Shown in pieces: positions 17,232 to 27,388 of a stretch of DNA of 64,000 bases (position 1 is its first letter; every line of letters begins with the position of its first letter). The notes below the pieces were generated by a model. That model was not told where the DNA came from, did not search any database, and saw nothing but the letters and a program-made list of their open reading frames with translations. The translations under genes were made by a program, and so were the position numbers. Where the stretch lies: the NCBI RefSeq assembly GCF_008630915.1, contig NZ_CP043909.1, positions 992,001-1,056,000 of the forward strand, given 5' to 3'. This DNA is from Acinetobacter suaedae. GTDB taxonomy: Bacteria; Pseudomonadota; Gammaproteobacteria; Pseudomonadales; Moraxellaceae.

Positions 17232-17910
17232 GATTGTTTTAGAAGCTAAAGAAATTTATAAGCATTTTGATGATGGCAAAAGTAAAGTTGAAGTCATCAA
17301 AGGTTTATCACTTCAAGTCAATGCGGGTGAGTTTGTCTCAATTGTTGGAGCGAGTGGCTCGGGTAAGAGTACTTTATTGCATGTTTTGGGTGGCTTAGAG
17401 CAACCTTCACAAGGTCAAGTATTTTTGCAAGGGCAGCGTTTCGATAATTTGGGTGAAGCCGATCGTGGTTTCAAACGGAATCAATATTTAGGTTTTGTGT
17501 ATCAATTCCATCATTTGTTACCTGAATTTTCAGCCTTAGAAAATGTAGCGATGCCACTGATGTTCCGTGGTGATGTGCAATATAAGTCTGCTAAAGCTCA
17601 AGCAGAGTATTTATTGGACCGCGTGGGTTTGTCACATCGTATGGAACATAAGCCTGGTGAGTTATCTGGTGGTGAACGTCAACGTGTGGCACTTGCTCGT
17701 GCTTTGGTGACTAAGCCCGCTGTTGTACTCGCAGATGAACCAACAGGTAACTTGGATCGGAAAACAGCATTGAGTGTTTTTGAATTATTGACGGACTTGA
17801 AAAATGAACTCAATATGGCGATGTTAATTGTGACCCATGATGAGCAATTGGCACAATCGGCAGATTCAATTTTACATATGCAAGATGGTTTATGGATTGA
17901 ACAACCATAA
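17224..17910 (+). CDS. lolD: Lipoprotein-releasing system ATP-binding protein
   Basis: LolD is the ATPase that drives lipoprotein release. The 228 residues show Walker A GASGSGKST (42-50), a Q-loop around FVYQFHHLLPEF, the signature LSGGERQRVALARAL (148-161) and Walker B VVLADEPTGNLD. Start ATG 17224 overlaps the permease stop by eight bases, so translation is coupled; an in-frame ATG further upstream would sit inside the permease gene. The similar MacB ATPases are excluded by the adjacent LolC-type permease. Confidence 0.94.
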   Translation: MSKIVLEAKEIYKHFDDGKSKVEVIKGLSLQVNAGEFVSIVGASGSGKSTLLHVLGGLEQPSQGQVFLQGQRFDNLGEADRGFKRNQYLGFVYQFHHLLPEFSALENVAMPLMFRGDVQYKSAKAQAEYLLDRVGLSHRMEHKPGELSGGERQRVALARALVTKPAVVLADEPTGNLDRKTALSVFELLTDLKNELNMAMLIVTHDEQLAQSADSILHMQDGLWIEQP

Positions 17911-17930
17911 ATTATTGATTTAAGCTCTTG

Positions 17931-17959
17931 TTAAAGCCCTGAAAAAGGGCTTTAATTTT
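17931..17959 (+). terminator. Rho-independent terminator of the lol operon
   Basis: TTAAAGCCC pairs with GGGCTTTAA around a seven-base loop and ends in TTTTG, 21 bases after lolD. The TTG that could start comEC lies at its end, which argues for the later ATG as comEC start. Confidence 0.75.
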
Positions 17960-17993
17960 GCCCACAGAAAAATCAAAATTAAATTCATCATTG

Positions 17994-20432
17994 ATGCTAA
18001 AAATTATTTTATTGGGGTGGGTTGCGGGTATCGCACTTATGGGAATGCATTTCCCGATCATTACATCTACATGGTGGCTTTGGCTGATTATTGCATTCGC
18101 GATCTTTGGTTTCGGATTTTATTGGAAAAAGCAGTATTTTCATTATCCTACTTATAAAGCCTTGCTTTTAATCAGTGCGACTTGGGCATTATTTTGCACA
18201 GGTTATCATTATGCTGATATTCAATTACAACAACGTCTTATTTTTAAAGAACAAAATGTTGAAACATTTGAAGCGATTGTTTATATCAAAAAGATCAGTG
18301 AACTGAATGAAAATGGCGAGAAACAAGTTGCTGAAGTTTTGAATCGACATGCGCAAAGTGTGAATTGGTTTCTTCATTTAAGGAAAGAGAAAGACACATT
18401 TAAAGTAGAACCAGAATTTCAATTGGGTCATTATTATCGTGTATCTGGGCAGATTCGACCCGCCCATAGTTATGCCGTCCCTGGTGCATTCGATCTGGAA
18501 AAATGGTTTTTACAACAAAATGTGCACTCGGGATTTTCTGTACGAAATATTCAGCCTATTCATGAAGATGAACTCTATCAGCTGGGTTATCATCATCACT
18601 TGCAGCAACAACAATCTCATTGGGCCATATTCTTATTAGCTGTTGAAAAAAAGCGTCTGGCTTTTCGACAAATGCTACAGGCATCAGCATTCCAACATAA
18701 AGGGTTGCTATTGGCTTTGCTCACAGGGGATGAGAGTCTGTTATCTGATGCCGTAAAACAACAATTTCAACACCTTGGGATTTCACATTTATTGGCTATT
18801 TCTGGACCACATGTGTTGGTATTTGCATTGATACTGACTTGGTCATTACAAAAGTTGATTCAGCGTTACTGCCCAAGCATCTATTTGAAGCAACCTCGAC
18901 AATTACTACTATTGTTGCCCTTTATCTTTAGTGTCTTGTTATATGTGGCATTTGTTGGGTTTGAAATTCCGGCAATGAGAACATTATTAACAGTCAGTAT
19001 TGTCAGTGCTTTTATGTGCTTAAGACAGTCGATTCAGGCATTTAGTGTGTTGGTTTATAGTGCGAGCTTATTGTTAGTTTTAGATCCATTTAGCATTTTA
19101 TCTGCTGCATTTTGGTTATCTTATGGCGCGTGTTTTATTTTGATAAGAATCTATCAGACGATTATACAGTTACCACAAAATGTAAATTTGACATTTAAAC
19201 AAAAAATGATCTGGGGCAGTCATATTTTGATTGAATCTCAATGGAAAATTTTTGTCGCGTTATTACCTTTGGTTTTGATTTTCTTTCAGCAAGTTTCATG
19301 GTTTGCCCCCTTAACTAATCTTATTGCTATCCCATTGTTAGGTGCTTGTATTGTTCCTTTAGATATTCTAGCTGCATGTGTGTGGTTAATTATTCCTACA
19401 TTGGGGCAGTGGTTATTTCAAATGAATGATGTGTTTTTGTCATTCTTGATGCTGATTTTAGATGTGCTTCAATCGGTTTCGCCGCAGTTATATGGAATAA
19501 GCTTCACCCCTTGGATGATGGTAAGTTTAATCATTGGTATTTTTCTATTGTTTTTGCCTAGAGGGATTGTTCCAAATTTTTGGGCTGCTGTCTGTTTCCT
19601 ACCGATATTATGGGGTATAAAAACTCAACCCGAAGCATTGCACGTATTAGATGTTGGCCAAGGACAAGCAATCTTAGTACAACATTCCAAAGGTAATCTC
19701 CTGATTGATACAGGTGGGTCATTTGATGAAACCAAATTCAGTATGGGGGAGCGAGTGGTTATTCCTTTTCTACGTCAGCAAGGTATTCGGCGATTGGAAC
19801 ACGTTGTGTTATCTCATTTGGATCAAGATCATAGTGGAGCATTTACGTCGATTCAGAATAGTTTTGAAATTGATTTGGTTCAATCGAGTGAAAAGCATGA
19901 AAAAATGCAATTTAAGGAGAATTTTTCATTTTGCCAACAAGGACAACAGTGGTCATTCCCAAACATCAACATCCAAATTTTATTTCCTCGAGCCAATGAA
20001 TTGAGCTATGCGAAATATCAGAAAAATGAATATTCTTGTGTGCTCTATGTGCAATTTCTAGATGCTCAACCTTATCAGAACTTTTTGATTATGGGGGATG
20101 CAGGCTGGGAAACCGAATATAAATTGTTACAGCAGTATCCAGATTTAAAAGTAGATGTGTTAATTCTTGGTCATCATGGCAGTAAGCACAGCTCTGCTTA
20201 CGAATTTTTGGCAAGCCTCAAGCCCAAACTTACAATCGCTTCTGCGGGATTTAATAATCGTTACGGACATCCTAGTCCTGAGGTTTTAAAACGATTGCAG
20301 CACTTAAATATTCCAATATTAAATACAGCAGATGCGGGTACGATTAGCTTTATGATGAATAATCATGATGGGGTGTTGCTACAGCATCGACAAAAAAGAA
20401 AATGGTTATCCAAAAATAGCCTAAGTAATTGA
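17994..20432 (+). CDS. comEC: DNA internalisation competence protein ComEC/Rec2
   Basis: ComEC forms the inner-membrane channel for single-stranded DNA during natural transformation. From ATG 17994 it has 812 residues (824 from TTG 17958, which abuts a terminator). It holds two or three N-terminal helices, a DUF4131-like soluble domain, the Competence membrane domain with the motif HLLAISGPHV, and a C-terminal metallo-beta-lactamase-like domain from about residue 580 with LDVGQGQAILVQ, LSHLDQDHSGAF and LGHHGSKHSS. All three domains look intact, so the gene is probably functional. Its last 12 bases overlap the end of a convergent acyltransferase gene. Confidence 0.93.
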   Translation: MLKIILLGWVAGIALMGMHFPIITSTWWLWLIIAFAIFGFGFYWKKQYFHYPTYKALLLISATWALFCTGYHYADIQLQQRLIFKEQNVETFEAIVYIKKISELNENGEKQVAEVLNRHAQSVNWFLHLRKEKDTFKVEPEFQLGHYYRVSGQIRPAHSYAVPGAFDLEKWFLQQNVHSGFSVRNIQPIHEDELYQLGYHHHLQQQQSHWAIFLLAVEKKRLAFRQMLQASAFQHKGLLLALLTGDESLLSDAVKQQFQHLGISHLLAISGPHVLVFALILTWSLQKLIQRYCPSIYLKQPRQLLLLLPFIFSVLLYVAFVGFEIPAMRTLLTVSIVSAFMCLRQSIQAFSVLVYSASLLLVLDPFSILSAAFWLSYGACFILIRIYQTIIQLPQNVNLTFKQKMIWGSHILIESQWKIFVALLPLVLIFFQQVSWFAPLTNLIAIPLLGACIVPLDILAACVWLIIPTLGQWLFQMNDVFLSFLMLILDVLQSVSPQLYGISFTPWMMVSLIIGIFLLFLPRGIVPNFWAAVCFLPILWGIKTQPEALHVLDVGQGQAILVQHSKGNLLIDTGGSFDETKFSMGERVVIPFLRQQGIRRLEHVVLSHLDQDHSGAFTSIQNSFEIDLVQSSEKHEKMQFKENFSFCQQGQQWSFPNINIQILFPRANELSYAKYQKNEYSCVLYVQFLDAQPYQNFLIMGDAGWETEYKLLQQYPDLKVDVLILGHHGSKHSSAYEFLASLKPKLTIASAGFNNRYGHPSPEVLKRLQHLNIPILNTADAGTISFMMNNHDGVLLQHRQKRKWLSKNSLSN

Positions 20433-21377
20433 TGCTTGCTGAGTTAAATGGCGAACTTCTGCAACTTTGGCTAATGCTTGATTTTCATCTATATCGTAAA
20501 TTCTTTTTAATTCTTGATTGGCACTAAAGCGTTTGTAACTCCAGTGATAATGATCAGGATAGCGTTTAATTAATTGTTCTAAAGTCTGATGAATAATTAA
20601 TGTTCCATCTTCGGCACTGCCTTGGTAAATTTGAGGGTCAATCGGCTCAATATACATATCAAAGCTATCTTGATCATTACGCATTGTATAAATGAGTAGT
20701 GCCTTTGCCTTAGTTTTTTGAATTAACTTTGCACTCAAACTACTTGAAGCGAGAGGAATACCAAAATAATTGATCATTTCTCCGCCATGATCAGGTGTGT
20801 GATCAGGTAGGATAGCAGTTGTGCCGCCTTGTTTTAATGCTTTAAAGATTTGACGAACGCCACTTTCATCTGTTGGTACTAGATGTGCCTGTTCACGACT
20901 GCGCGCTTCTCGCACAAAACGATCTGCATCAGGATTTTTAACAGGTTTGTAGAGAATCGTCATTTCTGTGTATTGAGAAAGCCAGGCATTCATGACTTCC
21001 CAAGTTCCGAAATGTGGAACGATCAAAACAATTCCTTTTTTTTCTGCTAAAGCATCATGTAAATATTGCTCACCAGATACATTTTGAATGCGTTGAATAT
21101 TTCTTTGATTAGAAGAACCCCAAATACTTAAAAATTCAAAGTATGAGGTTAATTCATTTTGAATTGCTTTTTTGGTCAACTGTTGTCGTTGCTGTAGATC
21201 CATATTCGGGAAAGCAATCTGTATATTCAAACCAATAATTTTTGATATCTTAGAAAGTTGAAAACTCGTGAGAAATCCAGCAAGCATACGTGCAAAGAAA
21301 CGTCCTAGTTGAATCGGCTGGCGACTCAGAAATTTGATTAGACGGTAACTAGTGTTGCTAGATTTTGATTGAGCCAT
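20421..21377 (-). CDS. LpxL/LpxM/HtrB-family acyltransferase
   Basis: The 318-residue protein belongs to the family that adds secondary acyl chains to lipid A. The catalytic HX4E motif is seen as HFGTWE in VPHFGTWEVMNAWL, followed by YKPVKNPDADRFV and ILPDHTPDHGGEMINYFG, typical of HtrB proteins. There is a weak hydrophobic anchor near residues 25-45. Whether it is the LpxL or LpxM enzyme, or acts on another lipid such as ornithine lipid, cannot be decided here. It is alone on its strand and converges on comEC. Confidence 0.85.
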   Translation of the reverse strand: MAQSKSSNTSYRLIKFLSRQPIQLGRFFARMLAGFLTSFQLSKISKIIGLNIQIAFPNMDLQQRQQLTKKAIQNELTSYFEFLSIWGSSNQRNIQRIQNVSGEQYLHDALAEKKGIVLIVPHFGTWEVMNAWLSQYTEMTILYKPVKNPDADRFVREARSREQAHLVPTDESGVRQIFKALKQGGTTAILPDHTPDHGGEMINYFGIPLASSSLSAKLIQKTKAKALLIYTMRNDQDSFDMYIEPIDPQIYQGSAEDGTLIIHQTLEQLIKRYPDHYHWSYKRFSANQELKRIYDIDENQALAKVAEVRHLTQQASIT

Positions 21378-21516
21378 GTATTTTAAATGCGAAAAATTAC
21401 AAAGTGAGAGTATAAGGTAAAAAATAATTATAAGTTAAAATAAGTTATTTAAACAGTTTTGCTCAAATCAGCGTATATAATAAAGCCACTTTTAAAATAT
21501 ATTGGATTGGAGTCTT

Positions 21517-22539
21517 ATGTCCGATTGGCCACCAAAACCACAAAATGAACCCACAAATCCGAATAATGTGACAGGCAAAGAATGGCAGATTTTAGAAAAG
21601 GCCGTATTGGCTTCTGTCGAAGAGCAGCGTCGAAGCCGACGTTGGAGTATCTTTTTTAAATTCCTAGGTTTTGCATATTTACTTTTCGTGTTGATTGCAA
21701 TGGGTAAAGGGTGTTCGACGTCTTCGACGAAAACAACGACCAATATTACCAGTGATCATTTGGCAGTTGTGGATATTATTGGAACGATCGACTCTTCCAG
21801 CGGTTCTTCTACTGTAAACAGTGATGATACAAATAAGGCACTCAAACGTGCTTTTGAGGCAAGTGGTAGTAAAGCAGTTGCCTTGAATATCAACTCACCA
21901 GGTGGCTCTCCTGTGCAATCTGATGAAATTTGGCAAGAAATCCGTTACCTGAAGAAACAACATCCTGATAAGAAGGTCTATGCTGTGATTGGCGATATGG
22001 GTGCGTCCGGTGCTTATTATATTGCTTCAGCAGCAGATGAGATTATTGTCAATCCATCGAGTTTGGTGGGATCAATCGGTGTCATTATGCCAAATTATGG
22101 TCTAAGCGGATTGGCTCAAAAGCTTGGGATAGAGGATCGTACTTTAACCTCAGGTAGTAATAAAGATATTTTGAGTATGACTAAACCTCTTGATCCGGCA
22201 CAAAAACAGCATGTGCAATCAGTATTGGATAATGTGCATGCTCATTTTATTAATGCGGTTAAAGAAGGTCGTGGCAAACGTTTGAAATCGAATGATCCTG
22301 CGATTTTCTCAGGTCTATTTTGGACAGGTGAACAGGCAGTTGCCTTAGGTGTCGCGGACCGTAGTGGTAGTATGACGACATTAATGCGTGATCTAAATGT
22401 GAGTCAAAAAGTTGATTATACTGTTCAACGTAATCCTTTCGAGTCTATTTTAGGGCGTATGGGGGCAAAGATCGGCGAGGGAATTAGTAGTTCACTTGCA
22501 GATCAACTTCAGGCTCAACAAAACGCAAAAATACAATAA
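21517..22539 (+). CDS. sppA: Signal peptide peptidase SppA, short (S49) type
   Basis: SppA degrades leftover signal peptides at the inner membrane. The 340-residue form has a cytoplasmic N-terminus, one membrane helix at about 48-64, and a single S49 protease domain. Ser164 in GDMGASGAYYIA and Lys216 in TSGSNKD form the expected Ser-Lys pair, and the motif NSPGGSP near 127 is present. ATG 21517 is supported by TTGGAG at 21507-21512; the TTG at 21502 would include that site. E. coli SppA is about twice as long with two domains; this is the shorter SohB/SppA36-like form. Confidence 0.92.
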   Translation: MSDWPPKPQNEPTNPNNVTGKEWQILEKAVLASVEEQRRSRRWSIFFKFLGFAYLLFVLIAMGKGCSTSSTKTTTNITSDHLAVVDIIGTIDSSSGSSTVNSDDTNKALKRAFEASGSKAVALNINSPGGSPVQSDEIWQEIRYLKKQHPDKKVYAVIGDMGASGAYYIASAADEIIVNPSSLVGSIGVIMPNYGLSGLAQKLGIEDRTLTSGSNKDILSMTKPLDPAQKQHVQSVLDNVHAHFINAVKEGRGKRLKSNDPAIFSGLFWTGEQAVALGVADRSGSMTTLMRDLNVSQKVDYTVQRNPFESILGRMGAKIGEGISSSLADQLQAQQNAKIQ

Positions 22540-22563
22540 CGCCGCTAAAATATTTTAATCTTC

Positions 22564-22595
22564 AGGGCTGTACTTCATTGCAGCCCTAGTTTTTT
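22564..22595 (+). terminator. Rho-independent terminator of sppA
   Basis: AGGGCTG pairs with CAGCCCT around a ten-base loop, followed by AGTTTTTTC. It lies 24 bases after sppA. Confidence 0.8.
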
Positions 22596-22684
22596 CAAAA
22601 ATAACTACTCAGTTCTTCCTTTTTGGTTGCTACACTGTTTAAGTGGAAGATACTTTATCAATCTATACGCTTAAAAAGACTGTT

Positions 22685-23482
22685 ATGAAACCTATTATTC
22701 ATTTTGCCCATGCCAATGGGGTTCCATCTAAAGTTTATCAAAAGCTTTTTCAGCAATTGGAAGATCAATACGACATTATTTATGTTGCTGAGATAGGAAC
22801 AGATAAGCGTTATCCCATCACAGATGGCTGGTCACATTTGGTAGACCAAGTAATTGATAGTGTTGTGCAACAAGCACAAGGGCGACAGGTGATAGGTTTA
22901 GGACATTCTTTAGGTTCGGTGCTGACATTGATGGCAGCTTATCGTCGTCCTGAGTTATTTTCTCAAGTGATTATGCTGGATCCACCTTTAATTATTGGTA
23001 AGGCTTCTTTTGTTTTTCATCTGGCTAAAATTTTTAAGCCTAAACTAGTCGACAAGATCACTCCAGCAGGTCTATCGGCTCGCCGTCGAGATCATTGGGA
23101 GTCACGTGAACAAGCTGCCGAATTGCTTGGTTCAAGAGGTTTCTACCAACATTTTGATCCTGACTGTTTTCAAGCATATATTGACTATGCATTAACCAAT
23201 GATCCACAACGAGGTGGGGTGACATTAACGATTCCTAAAGCAGATGAAGTTGCATTATTTAGAACCACACCTTCAATGTGGTGGTTGCCGATGCCAAAAC
23301 CACCCGTTCCAGTTCATTTAGTGGTTGGTCGTGATAGTGTTTTCTTAAAAGAAAAATTTCCTCAAGCCGCACAAAAGAAATTGGGAATTCCTTTTTCTGT
23401 GGTTGAGGGTGGCCATATGTTCCCACTGGAATATCCGTTGGAAACAGTAGATAAGGTCAAAAGCTTAATTGTTAAGAGATGA
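22685..23482 (+). CDS. Alpha/beta hydrolase
   Basis: This 265-residue protein has an alpha/beta-hydrolase fold: FAHANGVPSKVY carries the oxyanion-type loop after the first strand, GLGHSLGSV holds the nucleophile Ser75, and GGHMFPLEYP holds the catalytic His near 253. A lid-like insert runs from about 110 to 200. No signal peptide is seen, so it is probably cytosolic. ATG 22685 fits the conserved start; GTG 22643 would add 14 residues that do not look like the family. A likely -10, TACACT, lies at 22631-22636. The substrate is unknown. Confidence 0.82.
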   Translation: MKPIIHFAHANGVPSKVYQKLFQQLEDQYDIIYVAEIGTDKRYPITDGWSHLVDQVIDSVVQQAQGRQVIGLGHSLGSVLTLMAAYRRPELFSQVIMLDPPLIIGKASFVFHLAKIFKPKLVDKITPAGLSARRRDHWESREQAAELLGSRGFYQHFDPDCFQAYIDYALTNDPQRGGVTLTIPKADEVALFRTTPSMWWLPMPKPPVPVHLVVGRDSVFLKEKFPQAAQKKLGIPFSVVEGGHMFPLEYPLETVDKVKSLIVKR

Positions 23483-23493
23483 TGGAAAGCATT

Positions 23494-23519
23494 AACCAGC
23501 AAATCGAAATTTGCTGGTT
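23494..23519. terminator. Hairpin between convergent hydrolase and purN
   Basis: AACCAGCAAAT pairs perfectly with ATTTGCTGGTT around CGAA. It lies between the stops of two convergent genes, where a shared terminator is expected, but T-runs on both sides are poor. Confidence 0.5.
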
Positions 23520-23528
23520 ATGGTTAAA

Positions 23529-24155
23529 TTACCATTGTGCAAACTGAATGGGTTGAGCCAATGGTTTTTGATTGAAGTGGGCTTGACCATTTTGCCAAGT
23601 TAACTGCCCCGTACAAAACCACTGTACAACTTGAGGGTAAATGAAATGCTCAAGTTGGTGTACCCGTTGCGCTAAGCTTTCTACCGTGTCATTTAGACTG
23701 ACTTGAATTGCAGATTGCGCAATGCTTTGACCAGCATCTAATTCTGCTGTTACAAAATGAACCGTACAACCATGCAGGCGATCTCCTGTATTTAAGACAC
23801 GTTGATGTGTATTAATACCTTTATAGAAAGGCAACAGAGATGGATGGATATTCAACATCTTACCTTGCCATTTGCTGACAAAGTTTGGGGTTAAAATCCG
23901 CATAAAGCCCGCAAGGATCACAAGATCAACTTGCCATGCGATCAATTGTTGATGCATTGCTTCGTCAAAGCTTTCTCTAGTTGGAAAGTCTTTATGTGAA
24001 ATGACTGCGGCTGCAATATTGGCGTCTTTGGCACGTTGTAATGCATAAGCATCAGCTTTGTTAGATAAGACACCAATGATTTGCCCTGACAGATTTGTAT
24101 CTATCAGGGCTTGTAGGTTGCTACCGTTGCCAGAGACAAGGACCGCAATTCTCAT
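23529..24155 (-). CDS. purN: Phosphoribosylglycinamide formyltransferase
   Basis: PurN transfers a formyl group from 10-formyl-tetrahydrofolate to GAR in purine synthesis. The 208 residues show the N-terminal VLVSGNGSNLQALID phosphate-binding loop, LAGFMRIL, and the catalytic NIHPSLLPFYKG with Asn and His. A later Asp, in ELDAGQSI, completes the site. Its ATG overlaps the purM stop (TAATG), so the two are translated from one transcript, in the order purM-purN as in many gammaproteobacteria. Confidence 0.96.
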   Translation of the reverse strand: MRIAVLVSGNGSNLQALIDTNLSGQIIGVLSNKADAYALQRAKDANIAAAVISHKDFPTRESFDEAMHQQLIAWQVDLVILAGFMRILTPNFVSKWQGKMLNIHPSLLPFYKGINTHQRVLNTGDRLHGCTVHFVTAELDAGQSIAQSAIQVSLNDTVESLAQRVHQLEHFIYPQVVQWFCTGQLTWQNGQAHFNQKPLAQPIQFAQW

Positions 24156-25225
24156 TATGCAAAGATCACACGAATTTTTTCGTCAGCGCCTTCAACAGAT
24201 TCAGCATTTTCTTGGATATGACCAATTTTCCAAGCTTTTTCACCTTGAGCATTTAAGACTTCAACTGCTTTATCTGCTTCACTTGGATCAACTGCAATGA
24301 CCATACCAACGCCACAGTTAAATGTACGATACATTTCGAAGCGCTCTACATTACCTTCGCGTTGTAGTAATTGGAATAACTCAGACCATTCCCAGCTTGA
24401 TTCATCAATGACAGCTTGTGCGCCATTAGGAAGAACGCGAGGAAGGTTACCTGGTAAACCACCACCTGTGATATGTGCCATTGCATGCACGTCAACTTGT
24501 TTGCATAACTCTAAAACAGGTTTTACATAAATGCGCGTTGGTTCCATTGCAACATCAGCGAGTGGGCGACCATCAACGATTTGAGTTAAATCTACATTCT
24601 TAACATCTAAGATTTTGCGTAGTAATGAATAACCATTTGAGTGAGCACCACTTGATGCTACACCGATCAAAACATCACCGGCTTTGACTTTAGTGCCGTC
24701 AATGATCTTACTTTGTTCAACGACACCTACTGCGAAACCAGCAAGGTCGTAATCTTCACCTTCATACATACCCGGCATTTCAGCAGTTTCACCACCGACC
24801 AGTGCGCAACCAGCAAGCTCACAACCTTTACCGATACCCGTTACAACGTTGGCTGCAACATCTACATTCAAATGTCCAGTTGCATAGTAATCTAAGAAGA
24901 ATAAAGGTTCTGCACCACAAACCAGTAAATCGTTTACACACATTGCGACAAGATCTTGTCCAATTGTGTCATGACGATTGAGATTGAGGGCTAAGCGTAA
25001 TTTTGTACCTACGCCGTCAGTTCCTGAAACCAATACAGGCTCTTCATAACCTTTTGGAATTTTGCATAGTGCGCCAAAACCACCTAGACCGCCCATGACT
25101 TCAGGACGAGTGGTGCGTTTTGCGACAGATTTGATACGATCGACCAGTGCGTCGCCCGCTTCAATGTCGACGCCCGCATCTTTGTAGCTTAAACCAGTAT
25201 TTGGGGTAGAAGTTGAGTTGCTCAT
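24155..25225 (-). CDS. purM: Phosphoribosylformylglycinamidine cyclo-ligase
   Basis: PurM closes the imidazole ring to make AIR, using ATP. The 356 residues show the family start [39 protein letters not shown], and the metal and ATP motif [26 protein letters not shown], cited here only in part as [29 protein letters not shown] is in the second half. ATG 25225 is followed by the normal N-terminus. The promoter should lie in the 133-base gap shared with the divergent AI-2E gene; I see no clear purine operator there. Confidence 0.97.
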   Translation of the reverse strand: MSNSTSTPNTGLSYKDAGVDIEAGDALVDRIKSVAKRTTRPEVMGGLGGFGALCKIPKGYEEPVLVSGTDGVGTKLRLALNLNRHDTIGQDLVAMCVNDLLVCGAEPLFFLDYYATGHLNVDVAANVVTGIGKGCELAGCALVGGETAEMPGMYEGEDYDLAGFAVGVVEQSKIIDGTKVKAGDVLIGVASSGAHSNGYSLLRKILDVKNVDLTQIVDGRPLADVAMEPTRIYVKPVLELCKQVDVHAMAHITGGGLPGNLPRVLPNGAQAVIDESSWEWSELFQLLQREGNVERFEMYRTFNCGVGMVIAVDPSEADKAVEVLNAQGEKAWKIGHIQENAESVEGADEKIRVIFA

Positions 25226-25358
25226 AGTGAAGTCTCCGCATTGGCGGCAGATTATAACCTGAATATACGAAACTCTTATGTTATTTATGCTCGAAAATGC
25301 TATCTTTATTAAAAATTTTTTCCATTTATAACGATTACACGAACAAAGGTTAAATTTT

Positions 25359-26555
25359 ATGCAAGATTTGGTACTCCGCCGTATCTTTATTCTCGCTGGG
25401 CTCGCATTATTGATTTGGGTAATTTATTTACTCAAACCGATTGTGATTCCTTTCGTTGGCGCTTTTTTGATTGCATATTTTTTTAGTCCTTTGGTTGATG
25501 TGTTAGTCAAGATCAAGTTACCTCGCTGGTTGGCGATTAGTGTGGTGTTTATTGGTATTGGTGTGACATTAACTGTCGTTTTATGGTTCCTTGCTCCGCT
25601 CGTTTGGAAGCAATTGATTTATGCTCGGGATAGTATTCCAGCGGGTATTCACTGGATAAATGCGACATTCTTACCATGGATGTCTGAAACTTTTGATTTG
25701 GTTCCAATGGAAATTGATACTGATCAAATCTCAAAAGTCGTGATGGAATATGTGCAAACAAATTATAGTTCCGATAGTATTCAGACCTTTGCATTACGTC
25801 TTGCGCAATCGGGGTTGAATTTTATCCAGATTGGTGGGGTTATTATTTTAATTCCGATTATTTCTTTCTATTTCCTTTTAGACTGGGAAAGAATGCTACA
25901 AAGTTTACGTCGTTTGATTCCACGTCCTTATGAAGCATCTACTTTAAAAATTATTCGTGAATGTCATAGCGTGCTAGGTGCCTTTGTAAAAGGGCAGTTT
26001 TTAGTCATGCTTTTATTAGGTGTGATTTATGCGGTTGGTTTGCAACTGATTGGTTTAGAAGTAGGGCTGATTATAGGGATGGTCGCAGGTCTTGCAAGTA
26101 TCATCCCTTATCTTGGTTTTGCCGTTGGAATTATTGCTGCAGTGGTTGCGACTTTATTCCAGTTTGGATTAGATTGGACACAGCTACTTTTGGTTGGAGC
26201 GGTCTTTCTTGTTGGGCAAATGGTGGAAGGTTATATTCTACAGCCTTTCTTATTAGGTGATAAAATTGGTTTATCTCCAGTTGCAGTAGTATTTGCTGTT
26301 TTAGCAGGTGCACAGCTCGCAGGCTTTTTAGGGATGTTGATAGCACTGCCTGTAGCAGCAGTGATCGTTGTATTGCTAAGACATGCTAGAGATGGTTATG
26401 AAAAAAGTCGTTTCTATGGTTTGTCTCAAGAAATGATAGTTGTCGAAAGTACCCCACAACATCTCAATGTTGAAACTGATCAAGTAGAGCTTGATCTTGA
26501 AATAAAAAACTCTCAAGATACAGAGACTTCAAACTCAAAAGATGATTCCAAGTAA
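25359..26555 (+). CDS. AI-2E family transporter (PerM/YdiK-like)
   Basis: The 398-residue inner-membrane protein has the AI-2E layout of about eight helices: a pair at the N-terminus, a long soluble loop (about 85-150), and a cluster of helices from 150 to 345, with [14 protein letters not shown] and [26 protein letters not shown] as family motifs. The last 50 residues are an acidic cytoplasmic tail. Family members have been linked to AI-2 export or Na+/H+ exchange; the substrate here is unknown. The hda gene follows after 20 bases, an arrangement common in relatives. Confidence 0.85.
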   Translation: MQDLVLRRIFILAGLALLIWVIYLLKPIVIPFVGAFLIAYFFSPLVDVLVKIKLPRWLAISVVFIGIGVTLTVVLWFLAPLVWKQLIYARDSIPAGIHWINATFLPWMSETFDLVPMEIDTDQISKVVMEYVQTNYSSDSIQTFALRLAQSGLNFIQIGGVIILIPIISFYFLLDWERMLQSLRRLIPRPYEASTLKIIRECHSVLGAFVKGQFLVMLLLGVIYAVGLQLIGLEVGLIIGMVAGLASIIPYLGFAVGIIAAVVATLFQFGLDWTQLLLVGAVFLVGQMVEGYILQPFLLGDKIGLSPVAVVFAVLAGAQLAGFLGMLIALPVAAVIVVLLRHARDGYEKSRFYGLSQEMIVVESTPQHLNVETDQVELDLEIKNSQDTETSNSKDDSK

Positions 26556-26575
26556 GCGGGGAACAAATTAACTCT

Positions 26576-27274
26576 ATGCGTCAATTACAACTGGATATTG
26601 AACCACAACTGGATGCCCGAATCAGTGATTTTTCGGGGCCAGGTTGGGGGCCTGTGGTTGATGCTGTGAGACAACTACATACGGGGTTGGTTAGCCGTCT
26701 GTATATTTATGGTGGTGCTGGTACAGGTAAAAGTCACTTATTATCTGCAATTTGTGATTCATATTTAGAACTAGGGCGCCCAGCAATAAAAGTTTCTTTG
26801 TTGGCTTTATTGGATGCGCCAATTGAAGCAATTACCGCCTTAGAGTTTTATGATTTAGTGGCATTAGATGATATTGAGGCAATTAGTGGGGTGCCTCATT
26901 GGCAGAAAGCAGTTTTTCATCTGATGAACAACCATGAGGGACAATTGGTATTCTCATCTAGAGTTGCTCCGATTGAGTTGAAATTGGAACTTCCTGATTT
27001 GCAATCAAGATTGACACAGGCTGTGAGCGTAAAAGCACCGAATGGAAGCTCTTTTGTTGATCGACAGGCATTATTACAATCTGTGATGACACGTAGAGGG
27101 ATTCACTTTGATCAACAAATTGTAGATTATTTATTGCATAATGGCCCTCACCAAGCCTCAATTCTTTTACAGACATTGGCTCAACTAGAAAAAATGTTAA
27201 AAGGTGAAAAAACCAAGCTATCTAATACGACATTAAAGCAAATTTATGCCTTGATTGATGAATATCGCCAATAG
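26576..27274 (+). CDS. hda: DnaA regulatory inactivator Hda
   Basis: Hda is a DnaA-like AAA+ protein that, with the beta clamp, stimulates ATP hydrolysis by DnaA to limit replication initiation. At 232 residues it has the short form without the DnaA DNA-binding domain. The N-terminal MRQLQLDIEP resembles the clamp-binding motif (QLxLx). Walker A is GGAGTGKS (46-53) and the Walker B region reads LVALDDIEAI. The sensor region around SRLTQAVSV is also present. A weak GGGGAA ribosome site precedes ATG 26576. Confidence 0.9.
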   Translation: MRQLQLDIEPQLDARISDFSGPGWGPVVDAVRQLHTGLVSRLYIYGGAGTGKSHLLSAICDSYLELGRPAIKVSLLALLDAPIEAITALEFYDLVALDDIEAISGVPHWQKAVFHLMNNHEGQLVFSSRVAPIELKLELPDLQSRLTQAVSVKAPNGSSFVDRQALLQSVMTRRGIHFDQQIVDYLLHNGPHQASILLQTLAQLEKMLKGEKTKLSNTTLKQIYALIDEYRQ

Positions 27275-27388
27275 CATAAAATTTCTTGAGTAATTTTGAG
27301 AGCTGTGACAAAGTACGCACAAAGGATGTGGTTGCAAAATAGGATTTTTGCAATACCTAGAAAAATGAAAAAATAGAAGGAGAACGGT

